Position numbers and translations under genes: made by a program
Part shown: positions 7,851 to 16,483 of the stretch, in pieces
How positions within the stretch are numbered: position 1 is the first letter of the stretch
Layout: each line of letters opens with the position of its first letter
Origin: Cohnella thermotolerans DSM 17683
Lineage (GTDB): Bacteria; Bacillota; Bacilli; Paenibacillales; Paenibacillaceae
Assembly (NCBI RefSeq): GCF_000429825.1
Contig: NZ_AUCP01000050.1
Coordinates: 1 to 49,445, forward strand
Length of the DNA stretch: 49,445 nt
Direction: 5' to 3'
Notes under the pieces: generated by a model
What the model saw: only the letters and a program-made list of their open reading frames with translations
Told to the model about the DNA's origin: nothing
Databases searched by the model: none

Positions 7851-7897
7851 GGGCTGTCCCGGAAGGTCGGAGAAGTCGACCGTTCCGGAGACAGCCC
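7851..7897 (-). terminator. Hairpin terminator after the aldo/keto reductase gene
   Basis: GGGCTGTCCC-GGAA pairs with TTCC-GGAGACAGCCC across a short loop, with one bulge. It lies 36 bp past the stop of the minus-strand aldo/keto reductase gene and is followed on that strand by TCGGTTTTGC. The weak T run makes efficiency uncertain. Confidence 0.55.
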
Positions 7898-7932
7898 CTT
7901 GTCTATCATTTGCGGCGCCGCGCGCGCTTACG

Positions 7933-8907
7933 TTACGGCAGCGGTCGGCCGCGGGAGCTCAAATAGAGCGAATACCATTCCTCGCGGGTCAGCTCGATCT
8001 TCTCGGCTTCGCCGCAATTGCGGATGCGCGCGGGATTGATCGTGCCGATGACGGGCTGGATGCCCGCCGGATGCTTCAGAAGCCAGGCCAGCACAATCGC
8101 TTCGCGCGAGGTGCCCTTCTGCTCGGCCAACTGCGCGACGAGCTCCGCCGTCTTGACGACGTTCTCGTTTTGCCCGTCCAGCGGCCGGCCGGACAGCAAG
8201 CCTTTGGCCAGCGGGCTCCAGGCTTGAATTTGAATGTTCTCCAACCGGCAATGCTCGAGCGTGCCTTCCGGAAAGTAGTTGTCGCGAGAAGCCAGCTGGT
8301 TGACGTGAACGCCCTGGTCCAGCCAGCCGATGTGCAGCAGGTTGAGCTCGATCTGATTGACGAGAATCGGGTCGTCCATCGAAGTCTGGAGCAGCTTCAT
8401 CTGGCCGGCGCTCATGTTGGAGACGCCGAAGCCGCGAACTTTGCCCGCTTCCTTGAGCCGGCGGAACGCTTCGGCGATCTCGTCGGGGTCCATCAGCGGA
8501 TCCGGGCGGTGCAGCAGCAAAATATCGATGTATTCGACCCCGAGCCGGCCGAGAATGCCGTCGACGCTATTCAGAATGTGCTCGCGGGAGAAGTCGAACC
8601 GGTGCGGCTTGCCGGGCCCTTCCTCGAAGCGGATGCCGCACTTGGATTGCAGATAAATCCGTTCGCGGAGACCGGGATTGCTTTTGAGCACTTCCCCGAA
8701 GACGATCTCGGCCTTGCCTCTTGTGTAGATGTCCGCATGATCGAAAAAGTTGATGCCGATCGACAAGGCCGCTTCGACCGCCTCGTGCCCTTGCTTGATA
8801 TGCTCCGCTGTAATCGGATCGCTGTTCCAGCCGCCGCCGAGCGGCATGCAGCCCAGGGAGAGACGGCTGACGGGCATGCCGCGTTGCTGCAATGGAATCG
8901 GTTTCAC
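7933..8907 (-). CDS. Aldo/keto reductase
   Basis: A 324-aa NAD(P)H-dependent TIM-barrel oxidoreductase. The catalytic tetrad is visible: Asp and Tyr in FFDHADIYTRG (about residues 52 and 57), Lys in YLQSKCGIR (about 87) and His in ILLLHRPDPL (about 131). The C-terminal nucleotide-binding segment PVIGTINPARI is present. Overall it most resembles the YdhF-like group of general reductases; the natural substrate is unknown. The start is taken as GTG at 8907, because AAAGGAG lies 11 bp upstream and the family N-terminus (PLQQRGMPVSRLSLGCMPLG) begins there; longer in-frame extension reads like non-coding sequence. It is transcribed alone and convergent with the LURP-one gene. Confidence 0.88.
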   Translation of the reverse strand: MKPIPLQQRGMPVSRLSLGCMPLGGGWNSDPITAEHIKQGHEAVEAALSIGINFFDHADIYTRGKAEIVFGEVLKSNPGLRERIYLQSKCGIRFEEGPGKPHRFDFSREHILNSVDGILGRLGVEYIDILLLHRPDPLMDPDEIAEAFRRLKEAGKVRGFGVSNMSAGQMKLLQTSMDDPILVNQIELNLLHIGWLDQGVHVNQLASRDNYFPEGTLEHCRLENIQIQAWSPLAKGLLSGRPLDGQNENVVKTAELVAQLAEQKGTSREAIVLAWLLKHPAGIQPVIGTINPARIRNCGEAEKIELTREEWYSLYLSSRGRPLP

Positions 8908-9076
8908 GGATATCGACGCTCCTTTACTTGGGCTTGCTGATACGGCTTCATTATAAGGACTTCTTCCAAGAAAGGGAAGGGGCGAGCGGAATTGGCGCGC
9001 ACCGGGAAACGCTGCGCGAAGCCGGCCCAAGCACGTCGGTTCGGCGGTGAGCGCCGCCGGCGCGCGGGCAGCTTCC

Positions 9077-12000
9077 CTAGATCATCAGCAGCTCGCGAAT
9101 GTCTTCTTCGGTCATGGCCGACAAGGCTTCCTCGCCGGGCTGAATCACTTCGGCGATCAGGTCCTTCTTGCGCTTCTGCAGCTCAACCATCTTCTCCTCG
9201 ATCGTTCCCTGCGCGACAAGCCGGATCACCTGGACGACCTTCTTCTGCCCGATCCGGTGCGCTCGGTCGGCCGCCTGCTGCTCGACGGCGGGGTTCCACC
9301 ACAGATCGTACAGGATGACCGTATCGGCTCCTGTCAGATTGAGGCCCGTGCCGCCGGCCCGGAGGGAGATGAGGAAGATGTCCCGCTCGCCTTCGTTGAA
9401 GCGGCGGCAGAGCTCGACCCGCTCCTGCGCGGGCGTCTGGCCGTCCAAGTAGAAGAAGGAGAGGCCGCGCAGCGCAAGCTCGTTCTGAATGAGATGCAGC
9501 ATGGACGTGAATTGCGAGAAAATGAGCATCCGCTTGCCGCCGCTCCGCGCTTCGTCGACGATCTCGAGCAGCTGCTCCAGCTTGCCCGAGTCGCCTTCGT
9601 AATTTTCCACGAAGAGGGAAGGGTGGCAGCAGAGCTGGCGCAACCGGGTGAGGCCGGCCAGAATCTTCATCCGGCTCTTCTGGAAGCCTTCGGTCTGCAG
9701 GCTCCGCAGCGTCTCCGCCTGCAGCCGCGCCAAATAAGCGACGTACAGCTTCTTCTGATCGTCGGTGAGCTCGGACAGCTGCAGCGTCTCGATCTTGTCC
9801 GGCAGCTCCTTGAGCACGTCGCTCTTCATCCGCCGCAGAATGAACGGGCGGACGCGTTTGGCCACGCTTTCCCGAGTCAGGGCGGCGAACGCCTTCCGGC
9901 TTCCGAACAGCTCGGGGAAGACGGCGTCGAACAGCGACCACAACTCGTCGAGCGAGTTCTCGATCGGGGTTCCGGTAAGCGCGAACCGGTAGCCGGCGCG
10001 CAGCAGCTTAACCGCTTGGGCCGTCTGGGTGGCGTGGTTCTTGATCGCCTGCGCCTCGTCCAGAATGAGCGTATGGAACCGCTGTTTCGCGTAGAGCTCC
10101 ATGTCCCGCCGGAGCAGCGGATAAGAGGTGATCAGCACGTCGACGTCGTCCAGATCTTCCAGGATGCCGCTCCGCTCCTGCTTCATGCCGGCGGCGATGA
10201 CCGCGTTCAGATCCGGAGCGAACTTCGCGATTTCGCTCTTCCAGTTGTAGAGCAGCGATGCGGGCGACACGATCAGCACGGGCAGGCCCGACTCGCGAAG
10301 CTGATCGCGCACGGATTCGATGAAGGCGATGCTTTGCAGCGTCTTGCCCAGACCCATATCGTCCGCGAGGATGCCCCCGAACCGGTAATGGGCGAGCGTC
10401 TTCATCCATTGATAGCCGAACTTCTGATATTCGCGCAGCACGGAAGAGAGCGACTCGGGAACGGGAAAATCCAGATTGTCCGGGTTGCGCATATTGTCGA
10501 GCAGCTGCCGCAGCGACCGGCCGAATTTGACGCTCTGGCCTTTGGGGCTAACCTCCAGAAGAGAGAGACCGCGGACGACCGACAAGTCGAACCGGGAGCC
10601 TTTGATTTCGCTCTTCCCGACGTCCATCTCGTCCATCAGCCGCGCGATCTCCCGGAATCCTTCGTCCTCCAGCGAGAGGAACCCTCCACCGGCAAGCCGG
10701 TAATACGATTTCTTCTCGACGAGGGTGCGGAGAATGCGGTGAATCTCCTGCTCGTCGATGCCTTCCATGTCGAAGCGGACTTCCAGCCATTGCGTGCGGG
10801 CGTCCACGTCGATCGTCAGCTTGGGAGGAGAGGGCGGCTGCAGCAGCGCCGCTCTCATGGGGGCGGTCGTTGTCACCCTGGCCAGCTTCTCAAGCTGCGG
10901 AAGCAGGCGGAACTGGAACCGGTAAAGCGACTCTTCTTCGTCCAGGTACAGCTCGCTGCCGTTATACTTGAAGTCGGCCCGCTCGATCAGGCTCATAATT
11001 CGCCCTTCCAGCTCGACGTCGCGCAGCAGAATGCGGTCGCCGGCCGCCCCTTCGCGGCCGCCGTCCGGGCGCAGCGGATCGATCTCGATGTCCCCGTACT
11101 TATAGGTCAGCCTGGCGAGCAGACGCTCGTTCACCCAGTCGAGATCGAGCCGGGCTTCGAGCGGGGGGCTTACGATTCGGTCGGAGATCGATTGGGCGAT
11201 GGAGACGGTGCCGATTCGGCGCAGCCCCGGAATGACGCGGTCCATGAACGGCTCGATCTGGGCGGGCGGAATAAGCATCATCTTCGCCGGCCGGTAAGCG
11301 AACATTTTCTTCAATTCGTCGAGCCGCCGCATCGAAATGTCGTCCGTCCGGTGCAGAACGCATTCCGCTACGACGCAGCCGTAATTTTCCATGACAATCA
11401 GCCGGTCGAGGCCTTGAATGTCCAACTGGAAGCCGCCCCCCGGCGCCTGGTCGATCTCAAAGCGCAGCGGGATCGGCTCGTCGGTCGTGATGACGCCGTC
11501 CGCGGTGCGCATGCCTTGCTCGAACTTCACGTTCGCCTTCTCGAACAGCGGAAGCAGTTCCTCCCAGGCTAGCGGAGGGAGGATGAGCAGACGCTCGTGC
11601 TGAAGCGAATAGACGCCGCTGCCGCCGCGAAAGGCGTCGCGGTAGGCGGTCTCGCTGTGCGCGATATCGATCAGTTTGCGCACGATCGCCTCGTCCTCCG
11701 GCTTAAATGCGTGCGCCGCCGGATCGTAGGTGAACAGCTTGGCGAAGGCGTAAGGAAGCTGCTGCTCGATGCGGCCGAGAAACTCCTTGATCCGCTGGAC
11801 GACATAGAGCCGTTTGGGCCCGACCCGCATCTCGATCGCAAACAACGGAGAGCGGCTGTAGTCGGTCACGGCTTTGCACGTAAATTCGACGTCCAGCCAC
11901 GTTCGGGAGCCGGCGGGGGCCTCATCGCTTCCATAGGCGGAAGCCGGGGCGTTGTCGAACAGGGAAATGACGTTCTTGGCGAACTGAACGTCGCGGGTGG

Positions 12001-12346
12001 AGAAGCTGGGCTCGGGAGGACGCGGGGGCGCCGCGCTCTCCGCGGGCTTGGGCTCTGGCTCCGGCTGGGCGTTATAGAGATGGACGAGCACGGCGGCGAT
12101 GTGCTCGCAATAATATTGGGAATGGCGGGAGGAGCAATCGCATCGGGCGTCCTCGACGCCGAACGAATCCATGACAATCCGGACGCTATGACGCGAGCTG
12201 CCCCATACATAGGCGTCGTAACGCCGTTCGGCTTCGACGAAGCCGACCTGCACGACGCGGTTGGCTTCGACGTATTTCAGTCCCCGATCGTAAGACTGCT
12301 GACCGCACAACAGTTTGATCTGCTGAAGCGAAAGCGTACGGCTCAT
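9077..12346 (-). CDS. SWIM zinc finger SNF2-family DNA helicase
   Basis: A 1089-aa ATPase. The N-terminus carries a SWIM zinc finger (CDCSSRHSQYYCEH, about residues 62-75), then a long SNF2-associated region. The helicase core starts with ILADDMGLGKTLQSI (Walker A, about 660), LILDEAQAIKN (DEAQ box, about 760) and ALTGTPIENSLDELWSLFD. The C-terminal half has MLIFSQFTSML and ISLRAGGTGLNLT, WWNPAVEQQAADRAHRIGQ (motifs V and VI). Bacterial members are thought to translocate on duplex DNA and remodel protein-DNA complexes, including stalled RNA polymerase; the exact role here is unknown. ATG 12346 has AAGGA upstream; the frame is open further but without a better start. Confidence 0.93.
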   Translation of the reverse strand: MSRTLSLQQIKLLCGQQSYDRGLKYVEANRVVQVGFVEAERRYDAYVWGSSRHSVRIVMDSFGVEDARCDCSSRHSQYYCEHIAAVLVHLYNAQPEPEPKPAESAAPPRPPEPSFSTRDVQFAKNVISLFDNAPASAYGSDEAPAGSRTWLDVEFTCKAVTDYSRSPLFAIEMRVGPKRLYVVQRIKEFLGRIEQQLPYAFAKLFTYDPAAHAFKPEDEAIVRKLIDIAHSETAYRDAFRGGSGVYSLQHERLLILPPLAWEELLPLFEKANVKFEQGMRTADGVITTDEPIPLRFEIDQAPGGGFQLDIQGLDRLIVMENYGCVVAECVLHRTDDISMRRLDELKKMFAYRPAKMMLIPPAQIEPFMDRVIPGLRRIGTVSIAQSISDRIVSPPLEARLDLDWVNERLLARLTYKYGDIEIDPLRPDGGREGAAGDRILLRDVELEGRIMSLIERADFKYNGSELYLDEEESLYRFQFRLLPQLEKLARVTTTAPMRAALLQPPSPPKLTIDVDARTQWLEVRFDMEGIDEQEIHRILRTLVEKKSYYRLAGGGFLSLEDEGFREIARLMDEMDVGKSEIKGSRFDLSVVRGLSLLEVSPKGQSVKFGRSLRQLLDNMRNPDNLDFPVPESLSSVLREYQKFGYQWMKTLAHYRFGGILADDMGLGKTLQSIAFIESVRDQLRESGLPVLIVSPASLLYNWKSEIAKFAPDLNAVIAAGMKQERSGILEDLDDVDVLITSYPLLRRDMELYAKQRFHTLILDEAQAIKNHATQTAQAVKLLRAGYRFALTGTPIENSLDELWSLFDAVFPELFGSRKAFAALTRESVAKRVRPFILRRMKSDVLKELPDKIETLQLSELTDDQKKLYVAYLARLQAETLRSLQTEGFQKSRMKILAGLTRLRQLCCHPSLFVENYEGDSGKLEQLLEIVDEARSGGKRMLIFSQFTSMLHLIQNELALRGLSFFYLDGQTPAQERVELCRRFNEGERDIFLISLRAGGTGLNLTGADTVILYDLWWNPAVEQQAADRAHRIGQKKVVQVIRLVAQGTIEEKMVELQKRKKDLIAEVIQPGEEALSAMTEEDIRELLMI

Positions 12347-12394
12347 CCGGTGTCCTTCCCCGCCCTTACAGAAGCGATTTATTATTAATATTTC

Positions 12395-12403
12395 ATTATA
12401 CCA
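12395..12403 (-). promoter_or_regulatory. Extended -10 promoter element for the SNF2 gene
   Basis: On the minus strand TGGTATAAT (12403-12395) is a perfect extended -10 element, about 50 bp before the SNF2 start codon. No good -35 is visible at 17 bp, which fits extended -10 promoters. Confidence 0.5.
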
Positions 12404-12475
12404 CAGAGTATAGCCGGCGAACGAAGAACGGCCGGGCGCGTTCAGGCGCTGCAAATGTCCCGATGACAACAAATG

Positions 12476-12505
12476 GCGGCGCATGGACAGCTTCCCATGC
12501 GCCGC
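12476..12505 (-). terminator. Terminator after the 97-aa protein gene
   Basis: A perfect 11-bp GC-rich stem (GCGGCGCATGG with its complement) and 8-nt loop lie 45 bp past the stop of the gene at 12550. On the minus strand it is followed by CATTTGTTGTC, so the T run is modest. It separates that gene from the SNF2 gene. Confidence 0.7.
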
Positions 12506-12549
12506 TATTTAACACGCAAGCTGTACTTCATTGAACCGGCCTACGCTCC

Positions 12550-12843
12550 TTACTTCAAAGTAACGACATGAATGAGCTGCGGCGAAGCCGCCACTTTGAT
12601 GACGCTGCGATCCTTGTCGTATTCCAGCTTGCCCGAGCCGGCTGCGGCATGGGACGAGGAGCCGAGAACGTAGAACAAGTCGTCGGCCAACGTGCGGATG
12701 CAGACGTCCCGTTCGGCTTCGTCCAGCTCGCTCCACTCCTCCGAGCTCATTTCGAACGTTTCGTAGCAATTCGGAATGTCTTCGAGCGCTTTGACCAGTT
12801 CGTCCAATATATCGTCATACGGCCTTGCATAACGGATGGCCAT
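12550..12843 (-). CDS. Conserved-looking hypothetical protein, 97 aa
   Basis: An acidic soluble protein that I do not recognise. It starts MAIRYARPYDDILDELVKAL, followed by a Glu/Asp-rich stretch MSSEEWSELDEAERDVCI, then LADDLFYVLGSS and a basic-acidic tail. There are no Cys clusters, membrane segments or signal peptide. ATG 12843 is preferred because GGAAAGGAAG lies 7 bp before it; a longer frame to 12870 overlaps the -10 box. A TATAAT at 12874-12869 on the minus strand fits its promoter, and a perfect hairpin ends the unit. Good signals at both ends support a real gene. Confidence 0.7.
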   Translation of the reverse strand: MAIRYARPYDDILDELVKALEDIPNCYETFEMSSEEWSELDEAERDVCIRTLADDLFYVLGSSSHAAAGSGKLEYDKDRSVIKVAASPQLIHVVTLK

Positions 12844-12868
12844 GCGAACACTTCCTTTCCTTGGCATC

Positions 12869-12874
12869 ATTATA
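12869..12874 (-). promoter_or_regulatory. -10 box of the 97-aa protein gene
   Basis: TATAAT on the minus strand lies 25 bp before the ATG at 12843. The -35 region is weak (CTTAAA or GTCTTA, depending on spacing), so this is only a probable promoter. Confidence 0.4.
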
Positions 12875-13014
12875 CCTTATTAGCCGGATTTTAAGACGTC
12901 ACGGTATTCGAGTCAAATCCTTCCCCGACTTTTTAATGCGCTTCAAATCCGCTATTATAAGGGGTAGACATTTTATATCGAGATGAACGGTTCGTTCTTC
13001 AGGAGATGATTGCG

Positions 13015-14877
13015 GTGGCGTTCGGACAACGTTTGAGGAGCTTGGCCTCCAAACCGTTTGTCTTTTTTTCTGTACTGATGGTTCTTAAAATCTACTTGGC
13101 GAGGTTCGTCGTCTTCGACGGGGGACACGTTTGGATGCCGCTCGCGACCGGAATTCCCTCCGTGTGGTTCGTGTTCTGCCTGGTGGAGCTGCTGTTCCCG
13201 AAGCGCAAGCTCGGGGCGTATTTGATCGTCGATTTGATTCTGACGAGCATCTATTTTGCGGTCATTATGTACTATAAATATTTCGGCGTCATCGTGACCT
13301 ACCACGCGCTTCAGCAAGCCAACCAGGTCACGGAAGTGAAGGGCAGCGTGTTCTCGCTTCTGCATCCTTACTTTTTGTTGATTTACGTGGACATCGTCGT
13401 GCTGTTCTTCGTTCTGCTGTTCAGCCGCAAGGCCAGAGCGTGGGGGCGGAGCCTCGCAGTCCGGGAACGTCCGCGTCCGATCGGGGCGCTTGCTTTCCTG
13501 TCGCTGTTGGCCTGCATTTTCACCATTTGGCCGAACCGGGACAGCATGAACGAAATTTTGCAGGCCCGCAATATGGGCATTCTTAATTACGAAGTGTATG
13601 CGGCGTTCGCGTCTTCGAAAGACGAATCGGTCGACGCTACCCAGGTTACGCAGCAGGAAATCGCGAAGCTCAAAGGCGTTCAGACGCCCGCGACTCCCGC
13701 TTATTGGGGGGCGGCGAAGGGCAAGAACGTCATCGTCATTCAGCTCGAAGCGTTCCAAAATTTCCTGCTCGGGCTTAAGGTGGACGGGATCGAGATTACC
13801 CCGAACCTGAATAAGCTGATGAAGGAGAGCCTCTACTTCCCGCACTTCTTCCAGCAGGTCGGACAGGGGAACACGGCGGACGCCGAATTCGTCGTCAACA
13901 CATCGTTTTACGTTCCCCAGCACGGAGCGGCTTCGCAGGAATACGCCGACAAGGAGCTGCCGAGTATGCCCCGGACGTTCGGGGAGAACGGCTACGAGAC
14001 GGCCACGTTCCACACGAACAGCATCGTGTTCTGGAACCGCAAGGAGCTGTACAAAGCGCTCGGATGGGGGCATGCGTACGACAAGACGTTCTTCGGCGAC
14101 GAAGATACCGTTATGTTCGCGGCTTCCGACGAAGTTCTGTACGACAAGACGGCCGACGAGCTGGCCAAGATGCAGAGCTCGGGCAAGCCGTTTTACACGC
14201 AAGTGATTTCGATGTCGGGGCACCATCCGTTCAACCTGCCGGAACGCAAATATAAGATGAAGCTTCCCGAACGCTTCGAAGGGACGCTTGTAGGGGATTA
14301 CATTCGGGCGCAAAATTACGCCGACTGGGCGCTCGGCCAGTTCATCGACAAGCTGAAGGCGAACGGCGTATGGGACAACAGCCTCGTCGTCATTTACGGT
14401 GACCATCAGGGCTTGCCGATTTATTCTTTGACGAGCTACGAGAAGAAGCTGATGAAGGACGATATTTACCATCGCGAATACGGCATTCCGGACATGATGA
14501 ACATCCCGCTCCTGATCAAGCTGCCCGGCGCCAATCCCGAATCGAGAGTGATCGAGCAGGTCGGCGGCCAATCGGACATTTTCCCGACGATCGCCAATCT
14601 GGCGGGCATTTCGCTCGCGAACCATATCCACTTCGGTCAGGACTTGCTGAATTCGACGCATAACGTGCTGCCGGAACGCTATTACTTGCCTACGGGTTCC
14701 TTCATTAACGATACCGACGTATTCGTGCCGGGCAAAGGCTTCGAAGACGGCACCTTACACCAGATTGGCGGGGAAGCGGACGGGAAGAGCGCGACCAAGG
14801 CGCAGTACGATCAGGCGCTGGAGCTGCTCAGCATGTCGGACGCTTATGTGCGTTCGCTTCCCGACCGCAAACCGTAA
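13015..14877 (+). CDS. LTA synthase family membrane sulfatase-fold protein
   Basis: A 620-aa polytopic enzyme of the LtaS/YfnI family, which transfers glycerol-phosphate from phosphatidylglycerol to make or prime lipoteichoic acid on the outer face of the membrane. Five N-terminal membrane helices (to about residue 170) are followed by an extracellular sulfatase-like domain. Key residues are in place: metal-binding Glu in VIQLEAFQNF (about 245), catalytic Thr in GQGNTADAEF (about 287) and DH in VIYGDHQG (463-464). GTG 13015 is preferred over ATG 13006, because AGGAG at 13001-13005 is 9 bp from the GTG but touches the ATG. The PAP2 gene follows 49 bp later, probably in the same operon. Whether it is synthase, primase or a phosphoglycerol transferase cannot be told. 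Confidence 0.9.
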   Translation: MAFGQRLRSLASKPFVFFSVLMVLKIYLARFVVFDGGHVWMPLATGIPSVWFVFCLVELLFPKRKLGAYLIVDLILTSIYFAVIMYYKYFGVIVTYHALQQANQVTEVKGSVFSLLHPYFLLIYVDIVVLFFVLLFSRKARAWGRSLAVRERPRPIGALAFLSLLACIFTIWPNRDSMNEILQARNMGILNYEVYAAFASSKDESVDATQVTQQEIAKLKGVQTPATPAYWGAAKGKNVIVIQLEAFQNFLLGLKVDGIEITPNLNKLMKESLYFPHFFQQVGQGNTADAEFVVNTSFYVPQHGAASQEYADKELPSMPRTFGENGYETATFHTNSIVFWNRKELYKALGWGHAYDKTFFGDEDTVMFAASDEVLYDKTADELAKMQSSGKPFYTQVISMSGHHPFNLPERKYKMKLPERFEGTLVGDYIRAQNYADWALGQFIDKLKANGVWDNSLVVIYGDHQGLPIYSLTSYEKKLMKDDIYHREYGIPDMMNIPLLIKLPGANPESRVIEQVGGQSDIFPTIANLAGISLANHIHFGQDLLNSTHNVLPERYYLPTGSFINDTDVFVPGKGFEDGTLHQIGGEADGKSATKAQYDQALELLSMSDAYVRSLPDRKP

Positions 14878-14926
14878 TTTTTTAGAGAGAGAAAAAGGCT
14901 ATCTTGAAAAGGGGGGGGCTTCAACC

Positions 14927-15580
14927 ATGCTGCTCCGTTACAAAAAATACGCGCCTTTGCTGTTCATGCTCATTTTCCCGGTGCTCGGGGAGCTCTACGC
15001 TCTGGTCAACAAGCCGGGCCCAACGGTCTACCGGCTGACGACTCCGCTCGACAACGCGATTCCGTTCGTCAAATATTTCGCGGTGCCTTATTCGATCTGG
15101 ATCGTTTATATTTACGCGTGCATCGTCTATTTCTTTATGAAGGACCTCCGCGTCTATTATCGTTCCTTAACCGTTTACACCTTATGCGCATTGGCTTGCT
15201 ACTGCATTTACTCGGTGTTCCAAACGACGGTGCCCCGCCCCGAACTGGTCGGGGACGATATTTTCACCCGGCTTGTGGCGTACATTTACCACCGGGACCG
15301 GCCTTTCAACTGCTTCCCGAGCATCCATGTGTTCTCAAGCTACATGGTGTTCCGGATGATGGCCGACAGCGGCTTCCGCAACAAACGCAATGTCGCGTTT
15401 ACCGCCTGCATGTCCGCGCTCATTATACTGTCCACGCTGTTCGTCAAGCAGCATGCGATACTGGACGGATTGGCCGCCATTGTGCTCGTCGAGGTCGTGT
15501 TGGCCTTCGTCTTGGCGGCCGAGCGCTACTGGGTCGGAGGGCAGGCGGCCGAGCGTCGGAACAGCACATACGGAGCTTGA
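14927..15580 (+). CDS. PAP2-type phosphatase/phosphotransferase membrane protein
   Basis: A 217-aa protein with about six membrane helices and the PAP2 catalytic pattern: FNCFPSIHVFSSY (the PSxH motif, about residue 123) and KQHAILDGLAA (HxxxD, about 178). The first motif (KxxxxxxRP) is represented by VPRPE. This arrangement matches the Aur1/Ipt1-like PAP2 branch acting on lipid phosphates. With the LtaS-like gene upstream, a role in lipid-anchor or polymer recycling is plausible but inferred. An unbroken run of eight G at 14911-14918 forms the ribosome-binding region 8 bp before the ATG. A strong terminator follows. Confidence 0.85.
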   Translation: MLLRYKKYAPLLFMLIFPVLGELYALVNKPGPTVYRLTTPLDNAIPFVKYFAVPYSIWIVYIYACIVYFFMKDLRVYYRSLTVYTLCALACYCIYSVFQTTVPRPELVGDDIFTRLVAYIYHRDRPFNCFPSIHVFSSYMVFRMMADSGFRNKRNVAFTACMSALIILSTLFVKQHAILDGLAAIVLVEVVLAFVLAAERYWVGGQAAERRNSTYGA

Positions 15581-15591
15581 AGTTGGAAAAT

Positions 15592-15626
15592 GCAAAACCC
15601 CGGACCGGATCGGTTCGGGGTTTTGC
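15592..15626. terminator. Bidirectional terminator between PAP2 and tetR genes
   Basis: GCAAAACCCCG (15592-15602) pairs perfectly with CGGGGTTTTGC (15616-15626). It is flanked by A-rich and T-rich arms, and it sits between convergent genes, so it can serve both strands. Confidence 0.8.
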
Positions 15627-15659
15627 TGTTCGCAGAGACGCAGGGGGCTCGCTGCTCTA

Positions 15660-16253
15660 TTATTGGCCGGCGTAAAGCTTGCGGTACTGCCGCCGGATCT
15701 CTTCCTTGGAGAAGCCGAGCTCCTTGCGCAAGTGCAGGTAGCCAGCCGGATTGATGGAGCAGAGGATGACGTGGGCGGCGATGGACGGTTCCCCGTCGGC
15801 CTGTTTGCCGCCGGAGCTTTCTTCGATCAAACGGGTTAGCGTGTCCTTCAAATAAACGTATATCGGCGACCGGAAAAAGACGGAGGAGTCTTCTTCGCAC
15901 ATATAAACGTTGTGAAGCGGGATGAGCAGCTGGCACTTGTCGTCGATAAAGTCGATAATAATATCGATGACGCCGCCAAGGCGCTCCTTCGCCGACAGGA
16001 CATTCGCGTTCAATTGCAAATAGGAGTCGATCGCGTTCATGACGGCGCGATTGTTGTCTTCCATCAGATCGCTGCACAGCTCTCCCTTGTGCGCATACCT
16101 TCTGTACAGCGTCCCTTGTCCGATTCCGGCCGTCTTCGCGATCTGGTGCATGCTGACTTCCTTGACCCCATGCTCGGCGAACAGGGCTTGAGCGGTTTGC
16201 AGAATAAGCCGGCGGTGTTCGGCGGCATCGCTGCGTTCCCGGCGTATCGGCAT
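15660..16253 (-). CDS. TetR/AcrR family repressor of the adjacent efflux gene
   Basis: A 197-aa regulator. The N-terminal DNA-binding domain reads LILQTAQALFAEHGVKEVSM, then IAKTAGIGQGTLYRRYAHK, a standard TetR helix-turn-helix. The ligand-binding C-terminal part has no recognisable specificity. It is divergent from the DHA2 pump gene, and two near-identical palindromes lie between them, so it most likely represses the pump and itself until a pump substrate binds. ATG 16253 has GGGAG 9 bp upstream; a longer frame would run into the operator region. Confidence 0.88.
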   Translation of the reverse strand: MPIRRERSDAAEHRRLILQTAQALFAEHGVKEVSMHQIAKTAGIGQGTLYRRYAHKGELCSDLMEDNNRAVMNAIDSYLQLNANVLSAKERLGGVIDIIIDFIDDKCQLLIPLHNVYMCEEDSSVFFRSPIYVYLKDTLTRLIEESSGGKQADGEPSIAAHVILCSINPAGYLHLRKELGFSKEEIRRQYRKLYAGQ

Positions 16254-16294
16254 CGTTCTCACTCCCGGTTTTCCAAATTTAACATATCTGCGTA

Positions 16295-16350
16295 TTGACA
16301 TCCGGACAATTGTCCGGTAACATCGTAGTTAAGCGGACAATTGTCCGCTT
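16295..16350 (+). promoter_or_regulatory. Efflux promoter with two TetR operator palindromes
   Basis: TTGACA (16295-16300) and TAACAT (16318-16323) are separated by 17 bp, and that spacer is filled by CCGGACAATTGTCCGG (16302-16317). A second site, a perfect 20-bp palindrome AAGCGGACAATTGTCCGCTT, lies at 16331-16350, 31 bp away centre to centre (about three helix turns). On the other strand TTGTCC inside site 1 and TATGTT 17 bp further give a plausible promoter for the regulator gene. Both genes would be shut off by the same binding. Confidence 0.85.
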
Positions 16351-16483
16351 GAATAAAGGCGTACTTACTGAAAATAGTCCATATCCCCTATTGTAACGCG
16401 ATCGTTCGGTACGGTCAACGGAAGCGATGGGTTAGAGAGACTAGACAGACGGTGTGCCTATCCAAGGAGAGTGGAGAGAAGGC

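Noticed and set aside
9047..11572. An 841-codon plus-strand frame opposite the SNF2 gene
   Set aside because: Antisense shadow of a helicase with all motifs intact; composition is typical of a complementary frame.
16302..16350. The two CGGACAATTGTCCG palindromes as terminators
   Set aside because: They overlap a -35/-10 pair and lack T runs; operator function fits better.
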